A stretch of DNA of 64,000 bases from Steinernema hermaphroditum (taxonomy: Eukaryota; Nematoda; Chromadorea; Rhabditida; Steinernematidae): assembly GCA_030435675.1 (NCBI GenBank), contig CM059625.1:5022001-5086000 (forward strand), read 5' to 3'. Each line of letters opens with the position of its first letter. Positions within the stretch are counted from its first letter, which is position 1. The notes beneath the pieces are model-generated. The model was not told the origin of the DNA. It did no database searches and was given only the letters and a program-made list of their open reading frames with translations. Both the position numbers and the translations under genes were made by a program. Positions 50,785-59,173 of the stretch are shown in pieces.

Positions 50785-51575
50785 CTAGACCTCTTCTGAC
50801 TCTATTATCACCACAGATGGTGATCGATGGCGACGCTCCAATGTTTTTTTTCTCCCTTCTCCGTCGACTACCTCGGGAACATGCGGTCCATCGGCTGCCT
50901 CGGGAATATTTCCCTTCTCCTTGCGAAATGCATTCGTCGTACGACAGAACACCACTCGTAAGTCATTTAGCCATTTAGCACTTCGGGCCCTCTGCAAAAA
51001 CCAAAGCGATAACGGACATAATTCGACAGAAAAGGTTACCTCAGACGCCATTTTGTTCGACGCACTATCGAAATGCTTCCACATCTCCAGGCTTTCTTCT
51101 GACCAACCTTTCATTAGCTGCTCCAGAGGTTTAACGGGACCAGTTTTGCACGTGGGTTCACCTTCAGGACACTTCCTTGGCCTTCCTCTTCCCCTACCAG
51201 ATTTAGCAGCTGCGACCCGGGCGGGTTGACTCACGGGGCGTTTTCTTGGTCTTCCTCTTCCCCTACGCGGTTTTGCGACTGTGACATGGATTGGGAGGCT
51301 CTCAGGACGTCTTTTTGTCTTTCCTCTTCCGCTACTGACTTTGGAAGTCGCCAATTGTTGCAGATAATCTTCCTCAACACACTTGAACATGTGCATTGCA
51401 TCAGCTTGAAAAATGGCGTTGATGTTTCGCTAAACATGAACAACACAAAGTTAATTGCCTATGTACAACATGAACCTGCCTCATTCGATATCTCAAACAG
51501 CTTTTTGTCGAAACGCGCCTTTTTGCTTAGGCTTTCCGTCGTCCAATGGGCGTAGAGCTCGCTGTTTCCGTCCAT
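50785..51575 (-). CDS. AT-hook DNA-binding protein, 239 residues
   Basis: There are two exons on the minus strand, 51575-51476 and 51404-50785. The proposed 71-nt intron runs from GTTCAT to TTTTTCAAG and joins in frame (phase 1). The ATG directly follows a CTTACAG acceptor, which suggests trans-splicing. Two closely spaced AT-hook cores, RGRGRPRKRP and RGRGRPRKCP, lie in the middle (about residues 84-113) within Pro/Arg/Lys-rich repeats. Such motifs bind the minor groove of AT-rich DNA, so a nuclear role is likely. The C-terminal half (WLNDLRVVFCRTTNAFRKEK and an acidic tail SPSVVIIESEEV) is not recognised. The intron is the weak point: the acceptor is non-optimal, and translation from 51396 within exon 2 would give 203 residues. 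The gene adjoins repeat DNA, so it might be part of a transposon. Confidence 0.6.
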
Positions 51576-52148
51576 CTGTAAGAAGATATTTCGCAGCTGC
51601 GATATAGAGTACTACACGGAAGAAAACTCAACACGCAAGAACGCGAAAGGACTACTAAAAATAGGCGACGGATGGAAAACGGAGAATCCAAGCGGACGTT
51701 CCCGGCACCAACACGTATAGTCATACCTGACGCGATCAAGCTGTTCAGAATAGGGCTGTGCGAAAGCCAAAATTCGGAAGTCAAGACTCAAAAGGTTTTC
51801 GACAAACTCAAAAGCCAAAAATACCCTCAAAACAGCAAAGCTCAAAAATTGTACAGCCCTGCTTCAGAAGGGTTCAAAGGTTGTTCGAAAGACCTGTAGA
51901 GAGCTGTTGGGCACAGTGAAAGAGGCAGGCTAGATCGTCGCTGGTTCGTCGGTCGATTTTTTTCGAATTACAAAAGCGATCAATCACCGCGTGGTGAGAC
52001 CCAGATTTTGATCTAGCGCAGTGAGAAAAAGGCAGATATTTCGTGCGCTCGCTCGCCGCTTTCAGGCGATAAACGTAGGCTGGAGCTAACCGTCAATTAC
52101 AGAAAGTCAGACACAAAGCCGAAGCGCGGAATCGCCCAACGTCGCCCA
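51576..52148. other. Intergenic region with a small MITE
   Basis: Apart from the hAT-like MITE at 51751-51861 nothing is recognised. Confidence 0.45.
51751..51861. mobile_element. Short hAT-like MITE
   Basis: This 111-bp element begins TAGGGCTGTGCGAAA and ends TTGTACAGCCCTG, inverted ends related to those of the 439-bp element at 54614-55052. The flanking octamers GTTCAGAA (51743-51750) and CTTCAGAA (51862-51869) differ at one position, consistent with an aged 8-bp target duplication. The interior is rich in TCAAAA and codes for nothing. Confidence 0.7.
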
Positions 52149-52970
52149 TTGGGAATCCATATTGATGGATTCATCGTTATTTGCGGCGCCGATACCGTTG
52201 TTTTCGCTGCATCAAAACCTCGCCCTGGAATCATTCAGTATTGTCATTCCATATTCTCTAGAACAGCAAGGCACAGGTCCGAAGGCTGATGCATGACAGG
52301 CACGAAGTTGGCCGAACCGCATGCTTCGTGCCGGGCAGTTCCAGAACACCGAAGTGTCCGCCAAAATTTATGATCTTGCGCTCATCTAGCAAGTGAAGCC
52401 CATTTACTCTCCCAGCATCAGGGATTTAGAAATGAACAATTACGTCGTACTGAATTCATCCGAACAGCAGAAACTCCAAATTCAGAAATCGGAGGTCGAG
52501 GCTTATGACTTCGAGCCGTGTGAAGTTTATGCAGCCAGCATCTTTATGTCGACTGGCGACGGTAACGATTCAACTTCTTCAGCTATTTGATGTTGTAACT
52601 TTCAGATAAGGCGCACACGGGCTTTACCACGATGTACCGAAGACTGGAGGACGCAGTTTGCAATGTGAAGATGAAGACTTTGCGCATTTTTTTACTCGTA
52701 TATCACTGAGAAGCGCAGTATTTTCGTGTTCAATATTCGCGATTGGGAGGACAAGAATAAGACCAAAGTGGGTATTGTTGAGTGCGTACGTCATGGACTT
52801 CTAAAGTTCGGTATGTTTTTCGTTCCATCTCAATTTTACAACCAGTGGTAATTCAGGTATGCACGGAAGACAACCAAGCGTACGTCGCCCATTTCAAGTC
52901 CACCGTGGCCATCCAACCTAGTGGCCTGTTGAAGACCTTGGACACTGATGTCGAAATTAAGAAATCCTAA
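52149..52970 (+). pseudogene. Broken copy of a PA2G4/EBP1-like gene (methionine-aminopeptidase fold)
   Basis: Successive fragments in changing frames match the order of the PA2G4/EBP1 proliferation-associated family, as I recall that family. They are LGIHIDGFIV (52149 on), a VYAASIFMSTGDG stretch (about 52520-52560), a TTMYRR...VKMKT stretch (about 52620-52680), WEDKNKTKVGIVECVRHGLL (about 52745-52805), and YVAHFKSTVAIQPSG (about 52880-52925). The first half before LGIHIDGF is missing, and internal stops and frameshifts are present. Intron-like segments remain (GTAACG...TTTCAG at about 52561-52605, GTATGT...TTCAG at about 52812-52857), so this is a truncated unprocessed duplicate rather than a retrocopy. 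An intact functional copy presumably exists elsewhere in the genome. Confidence 0.75.
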
Positions 52971-53805
52971 TGTCTTCCCTCAAGCCTAGGAAGAAGGGTG
53001 CCTATAAGGCCGGTGCTCTTGTAACCGACCCACAAGCTTATTAATGTGTCTCTCCGACTGAGTTTTGTGTCATGTGTGTAGTGTTTGGGAAGTTTGCTTC
53101 TCGGTTGTTGGCCGAGTGGTGATTGTCGATGTGGATATGTTGGATTCGACATTCTTTCATTTGGTGTGTATCTGGTCCGCTCATGTATTGCGCGAGATGA
53201 GTTTGGCCGAAGAAGCTACTCCAAAAAAATGCAAAGAGGCGAAAGACAAATGGGGTAATTTATCACTACAGGTTTAACAATCAAAGTCGAAGGATTTTCA
53301 CATATTGCCACTAGTTATTCTTAGAGAACGGATTAAATCTCCAAGACGAGGACTCGCTGCACTGGAAGCAGATGCTGTAACGCTTCGATCAGGCGATAAG
53401 CCTCATTTTCTTCCTCTAGATCCATCAACGAAACTTAACTTTACACTTTAAAATTAAAATTTATTCGAATTAAAACGGCCTAAAAATCTTTGTTCTCTTA
53501 GTTCACTTTTTCGATATGTGTTTGCTGTTTTCGGCGACGATTGAGCATCATGCGTTGATGTCGATTTTTGTGTTGTGATAAGGCGTGGACATGATGGAAA
53601 CTGGATCCACTGGTGTGAGTAAGCAGTCATGATTCGCACTCGGTTCCGTTGTCCAAACAGACGCAGCGTAGACTGTTTACCTCATATGCAAATAAGCTGC
53701 TCGAGGTGAGTGTCTGATGGGCGACATAACCTGTTTCTTGTTAGCTCAATAAAGTCAACCGGACATTGTGCTAGCAATGAGCAGTTTTCACCTGATCGCT
53801 TTCAA
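52971..53805. other. Intergenic region, nothing firm
   Basis: A short frame starting at 53196 (SLAEEATPKKCKEAKDKW) and another around 53326-53451 look mildly coding-like but cannot be joined by consensus splice sites in frame. They may be further decayed gene fragments. Confidence 0.35.
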
Positions 53806-53813
53806 TATAAAAG
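53806..53813 (+). promoter_or_regulatory. TATA box of the 53.8-kb abu/pqn-like gene
   Basis: TATAAAAG begins 41 nt before the ATG at 53847, so the 5' UTR must be very short. Confidence 0.6.
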
Positions 53814-53846
53814 CGGAATGTTCCTTCTTGCGGCCATCAGTTCATC

Positions 53847-55252
53847 ATGCGAACCTTTGCACTCCTTTGCCTTTGTCTTTCTCTTGCACTGGTAAGTCGC
53901 GCTGGCTTTTTCAATAGATTCTATTGGCGTTCCTTTCAGGCCAGCTCCGTTGTCCGGACCAAGAGGCAATGTTTGTGCACGCAGCAGGCTCAGGCATGCG
54001 CTTGCTCTGGACAGTACTATCCTCAGTATCAGCCACAGTACCCGACCTACCAACCGCAATACGTCGTCCCCACCTATCAGACTCAGCCACAATATACGCA
54101 GCCTCAATATCAAACACGGTCCTGTCAGCCTGCGTGCCAACAAGCCTGCGTTCAGAACTGCTCCCCTCAATTCTCGAACCAGTGCCAGACTTCTTGCCAA
54201 AGTAGCTGTACTCAAGCATGTGGCACCACGGTCCAGAACAACTGCGCTTCATCGTGCCAGCCAAGCTGCAACGCAGCATGTGTGAACCAGCCTCAGACCA
54301 TCCCAACGCAGCCTCCCTACATCACCACGACGCAGGCTCCCTTCATTGGCCCCCAAAATCCACAGGAACAGCAGGAGTGTCTTCAACAGTGTCGCCAGTC
54401 TTGCCTGGAACAGGGACATCCTCAACAGCAGTGCGATAACGATTGTGAGGAGATGTGGTAGGTTTTTTTTTTTACTTAATTAATGAGGTCAAATGGTTGT
54501 TTTTCTCATTTTCAATATTACATGCCCAAGAAAACCAAAAGCTAATAAAAATACACATGTTTTCCTGCTGGGGAGTTACCTGTATTGTATTTGTATGACT
54601 GGGATGTCCCAATCAGGGCTGTGCGAAACTCGAACTGGAAACTCGACATCGGAGTATAAGAATGCCTTCTTTTTCCCCGACATCTTGGGTTTTAAATCTT
54701 GTGAAAATTTCTGGAGCTTCGTGAGTCATTACGCTTTACAATTAACCTATTGGCGAGCCTGCATTTTTAAAATTTAACCTTAAAAGTTTCGAGTTTCGAA
54801 TTCGAAACTCGAAACTTTTAAGGTTAAATTTTTTTTTTTTTTTTTTTTTTTAAATTTTAAGGTTAAAAAAATAATTTTTTTCCATTCAGTTTCTTTTAAA
54901 GAAGTAGGCTCGCTAATAGCTTAGTTGTAAAGGCTAACGACTGACGAAGCTGCAGAAATTTTTGCAACATTTAAAACCCAAAACGTCGGGGAAAAAGAAG
55001 GCATTCTTGTCCTCCGATTTCGAGTTTCGAGTTCGAGTTTCGCACAGCCCTGGTCCCAATGTTTTTGTACTGGGTACACAGAACGCTCTACAACTGTAAC
55101 TCCATTCCAAAAAAACAATCTATATCCATGTCCATGACCCTTGTTGATTTCCACCTTCTTTTAGCCGACTCCCGACTCCGCCACCCCCTCAAGAAACCCT
55201 CCGCTACGAGCAGCCCAATTTGAATCAACCGCCGACACCGCCACGCGAGTAA
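53847..55252 (+). CDS. abu/pqn-like secreted Cys/Gln/Tyr-rich protein with a Pro-rich tail, 216 residues
   Basis: There are three exons, 53847-53891, 53940-54457 and 55165-55252. The first intron is 48 nt, phase 0 and free of stops, so retention would add 16 residues. The second intron (GTAGGT...CTTTTAG, 707 nt) starts within the last codons before an in-frame TAG at 54461. Splicing replaces a terminal Trp by a Cys, restoring the CDNDCEEMC spacing, and adds a tail of about 28 residues with PTPPPPQE and PPTPPRE. The protein has a signal peptide (1 to about 18), an RTKR processing site (21-24), CxC-x6-CxC at 26-37, a Tyr/Gln/Pro stretch, three C-x3-C-x3-C-x3-C modules and a C-terminal Cys cluster. 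The cleavage site and CxC spacing are identical in position to the 26-28 kb paralogue. The second intron holds a hAT-type MITE. Confidence 0.82.
54614..55052. mobile_element. 439-bp hAT-type MITE inside an intron
   Basis: Its ends are CAGGGCTGTGCGAAACTCGA and the reverse complement, and both arms continue as long imperfect inverted repeats (about 170-180 bp each). An exact 8-bp target duplication GTCCCAAT flanks it (54606-54613 and 55053-55060). An 8-bp duplication with CAGGG termini points to the hAT superfamily. The centre contains a 64-bp perfect palindrome followed by a long T run. There is no transposase. Confidence 0.88.
54769..54832. repeat. 64-bp perfect palindrome in the MITE
   Basis: The sequence is symmetric about 54800/54801 (GAGTTTCGAA then TTCGAAACTC), with no spacer. 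A run of about 22 T residues follows at 54829-54852. Perfect palindromes of this size are unstable in many cloning hosts and can be mis-assembled. Confidence 0.9.
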
Positions 55253-55292
55253 CCGTCTTTCCCCTGAGCCATGTCTGTAAAGTTGCAAAGAG

Positions 55293-55298
55293 AATAAA
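55293..55298 (+). terminator. Poly(A) signal of the 53.8-kb gene
   Basis: AATAAA lies 41 nt after the stop in exon 3. It supports that exon as the true 3' end rather than the TAG at 54461. Confidence 0.7.
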
Positions 55299-57711
55299 AT
55301 CCAAAATTTTACTATCTCGGCGCATGCATTTTATTGTTTATTTAACGACCGCACGTTCCACGAGCAATTCGCGTGAAATGCTCCAAAGAGTGGCGATAGT
55401 ATCTTCTTCTTCTTCTCTTCCTACTGTCACCTTCTCTCACACATTGTTCCTCATTCACTTGCGCAACGCCGTCGGCGATGCGATAACACAAAAGATACAA
55501 GAACAACTGTTTGCGCGCGACATGTAATTTCGCGCGCGAATTGGCGATCTCGCGTGAATACACATGTCATTTATCGACCAAAAGGAAAATGAGAACATCT
55601 GACTATTTATTGACGATTCTTATCAGCGATCTTCGGTTGGCGGCAGAACACCTGAGAAGGTGGTGTCACAGAAAAATTGCCATCATTAGTTCGAGTTAAT
55701 GATGCGGCGAAACGGAACCAATTGAGGTGAAGAGAGTTGAAAACAACGGGAAAAACACTTCACGCGCATTGACCCGACAATAAAACAATCGAATACAAGG
55801 TGATGACACCAGTCGGATCGGTGACCGCACTTCCTGCAGAGATCTTATTTCAGAATGCCATTCTCGATGTCGCTTTGTTCCGAGCGCTGCAATTAAAGAG
55901 AGCGAAATTGCATCGGTGACTCATAATAGGCCATTAAGTTATCTGATTAAATTTCGTCTTCAAAGATCACCATGACAGCCGAACAAAAGAGGTAGATATT
56001 TAACGAGATAACGGCATCGGAAAACGAGCCTTTAGACACAAAATTTCTTAATATAGTCACAAATTTCTATTTGTGAACTTCACAGATTTATGTTGCATTT
56101 CAAGACCTATTTTTAGATTTACATTTACTACTAGTTATTTTGGTTCGCATCAAACGTCGCGTTCCCAATATGACTGCCAGTCCAAGACCTATTTAGTTGT
56201 TTTATGCTTCATATCTAAGTTTTCCAGAAGATATAAGAATTACCAAGCATTGAACACTGAACAAAGCTCTTACTGGAGGATTAGCTTTACAGTTTTCAAC
56301 GCAGAGCCCGTTCACAATAATATGGTTTGCATTATTTCCGTACAAACATGTCAAAGTGGGTGAGACACGGAGATAGCGGATACCTTCTTTATGTGGGACT
56401 TGAAGGCGCCTTACAGTTAACCATAAAATTGTAAATGGACTGCCGTAAACATCCTCTAAATCCACAGTATTTGCTGTTGCGATCAAACAGACATGTGAAT
56501 TCGCACGCACATTTAATTCTTTCTTTATAGTATGCACATATACAGACAGCAAAGAACTTGATGCCGGATCCTAGGACTCTACTCAAATAAAACCACAGTG
56601 TCTTGACTATGATAACTCGTTCAATCACTGGTGTCGCGGTGGTGATCACTCTCGTGTGTGACAACTTTGATGCTTCCGGCTTCCACAGGGAGTAACGACA
56701 CCCTGATACCGTAATTCCACCACCAACGCCGACAAGATGTACGGCGCTGGGCATGCGACTTTGTCAGAAGTCATTCTGAAGGTTTTCGACGCTCTGAGGG
56801 CACGACCATCGGACCCATCTCTCCAACTCCATCCCCGTCCCTCCAACGTCCCGAAAAGGACAATTGGCGTCGCCATTTCTGCAGATTCGACTATTCCCAC
56901 GTGTGCCGTGCATTGCGCCACCAACTGGCTTGGCATCAACGCCGCACCAGGAATGAAGCCGGCAAAAGAAGACATCCTCTATTTGCCTGTCGTTCGGTGT
57001 CATCGTAGGGTCATCGCTTATATCATCCGTGAAGCCTTCCGTTACATCGAAAATCATTACTGAAGTTGTTCCCCATCAACGTAATTTATCCTTAAAACCC
57101 ATTCTAAAATTCGTGAGAAAATGCTAGAAGATAATGTAGTTGAATTGACCATAGGATAAGGCGGACAGCGTGTATTTGACAGATATGTAAATATGGTCTA
57201 TACGGTTTTATATGTTTTTATCATTTATCAGGACATCATACGAAATCATACGGATAAATTTGCCTTTCTTCCTTTTTTCCAATTGATCAGAGTAAACCGT
57301 TTGAAGCGTGCCAGTGGTGGACGCACGTTTCAGAACGGAAAGAGAAAGTGATCTGGATGCGGCGCCACTCATCCATAGTTCTCCAAGGTTCAATATAATT
57401 AGAGAGATGAGTAATTAGGTCATCCACGGAGTCGACATTAACTTGTGTTGACTACGCAGTACGCTTCTTTCCTTTGGTCAACAACCGTAACGCCCCCCGT
57501 GTTGCGTATAGGGTTCGATTTCGTTCATTCCGAATGGCCTTCCTTATTCGTGTCTCATCACACCCTCAATCCAGTCTTTCGGTGTGTGCGCGCGGCGTTC
57601 GTCTTGGTTCGAAGAAGGCGAAATCGAGATTGGAATCTTAAAAATCGCCGCCCATATTCACAAAAAGAGAAAGTGTGTAGATTTCAGAGGATTTCTCCCT
57701 GCTTGGCAGTT
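55299..57711. other. Intergenic region containing one possible small gene
   Basis: Apart from the open frame at 56737-57063 I see nothing supported. An acceptor-like TTTCAG ends at 57687, just before the next gene, and may be its trans-splice or 5'-UTR splice site. Confidence 0.4.
56737..57063 (+). CDS. Possible hypothetical protein, 108 residues
   Basis: A GC-richer open frame with gene-like third-base usage, encoding for example PKRTIGVAISADSTIPTCAV and NWLGINAAPGMKPAKEDILY. No signal peptide, domain, promoter or poly(A) signal was recognised. The opposite strand is also open in two frames for most of this length, so the direction is not secure. It could be a fragment of a decayed gene. 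Confidence 0.3.
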   Translation: MYGAGHATLSEVILKVFDALRARPSDPSLQLHPRPSNVPKRTIGVAISADSTIPTCAVHCATNWLGINAAPGMKPAKEDILYLPVVRCHRRVIAYIIREAFRYIENHY

Positions 57712-59083
57712 ATGAATGACTATCGCTGGTGGGCTTTTTGGTGTCTCACTTTCCAGTCGACCTTGAGTGTTATTGCTGTTGACTATGATTACAGTAAGTG
57801 TACACCGGATAATTTAGAACAATAATTTGTGCGTTAGATGCCAGATACACCGATCTAACGAACCTTGGGACCTCGATGAGCAGACGACCGTCAAGCTTGC
57901 TGGCGGTCCCTCGCTACGACTGGGCCTACCAAGCTCCCGCTGTTCCTTCGTATATTCCTAACCCGTCCAGTAACATCCACTTCAATGTGCCGTCCTCCGT
58001 CTTTGACGTGAGACCCAGCAACAACTTCTTCGCCCGAATGGCCCACGATGTCATGAACAAAGTGATTAGTACTGTGGCTGGCCCGTACGGCGACGACACC
58101 CTGTTTCCTATGTATCAACCGTCACCCCCGGAACGAGTGCAGCCGACAACAAGGCTACCTGAAAAGACTGGATTCACCGATGTGTTGAAAAGTGTAAAGA
58201 TCACTGTTGCTTCAAGCACGCACACCCCACTTGTGTCCGCGCCTGTGATCGAGGATTCGTATTTCGTTCAAGGCCTGAAGCGGAACCCGGAAGCCCGACA
58301 TATTTTCACAAACATCGAGAGATATGCGAATCCACAAGTTGGTCTGGAGGAATATCTTGATGGTGTTGCTAAGGTGGGTTGTAACGACTCCGATTTTAAG
58401 AACTGTAACTTTCAGATTAACCCGAAGATTTTAAAGTACGAAAAGCCGGAAATCCGATTTTCGCCCAGGAAGAAATACGTAAGTTTAAATGCACTATTGA
58501 ATCATGCAAGCACACAGATAACAAAAAAAGGTTTATTTCGTGCACAAGTACTAACTGCAAGATGCTTCTGAGGCAACATTTTCAAGAACCGTTTTGTAGT
58601 CAAATTTTTTAACTTTTGTAGAACAGAGATAACGAACAAGCAGATCTGGCTATACATTCTTCAAGCCCCTGATGTCGCTCTTCCTTTCAGACGTACAAAG
58701 TGCCGAAGCATCACGCTTCCAGCGAGAACTACGAACGGGTCTTTCCGACTACCTCAACTCCAAACCCGCCTCCCAATCTGTTCGAGCGGAAAGCTGTCGA
58801 GTACTTCGTCGGCCAGAGCCTCTCGCCTCGTTTGGTGATCGACAGTCTTCCGGAGCGAGTTGCCACGACGGCCGTGCCCATTGTGGACCGGAATACAGTG
58901 GAATCGGGTTCGGACGACCATCCAGTGCGCATTCTGCCGCGACGTCGATCGAAGCATGAAAAGACGCGCCTCATGTGGATGCACAAGATCCATCGGGCTC
59001 TCGACAGCTACCAGAAACATCAGAAGCAGCGAAAGTCACGCAAACACCGTCGCACCGTTCATCTCCCGATGAGATATGAATGA
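57712..59083 (+). CDS. Secreted protein of unknown family with a basic tail, 357 residues
   Basis: There are four exons, 57712-57793, 57838-58373, 58416-58478 and 58691-59083. The introns are 44, 42 and 212 nt with consensus ends and in-frame joins. The 42-nt one (GTGGGT...TTTCAG) has no stop and could be retained. The start at 57712 follows an acceptor-like TTTCAG by 24 nt and gives a signal peptide (WWAFWCLTFQSTLSVIAV). The mature protein has motifs such as PRYDWAYQAPAVPSYIPNP, MAHDVMNKVISTVAGPYGDD and ERKAVEYFVGQSLSPRLVID. It ends in a strongly basic region (RRRSKHEKTR, KHQKQRKSRKHRR), which might be bound by acidic matrix or contain cleavage sites. No known domain is recognised. A poly(A) signal lies at 59168. 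Confidence 0.8.
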
Positions 59084-59167
59084 TCTTCATCATTTCACTA
59101 CATTATTTTAGGTGTCCATTCCAAAGACTTGAATTCGCAACTTTTAATATGATATGTAAGGCTGAGT

Positions 59168-59173
59168 AATAAA
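59168..59173 (+). terminator. Poly(A) signal of the 57.7-kb gene
   Basis: AATAAA lies 85 nt past the stop codon at 59083. Confidence 0.65.

Noticed and set aside
53802..54306. Several alternative frames over the 53.8-kb gene
   Set aside because: Only one frame carries the signal peptide, RTKR site and cysteine modules.
54458..54461. TAG at 54459-54461 as the true end of the 53.8-kb gene
   Set aside because: The splice before it restores a cysteine in the expected spacing, leads to a coding-like exon and places a poly(A) signal correctly. The stop remains possible as a retained-intron form.
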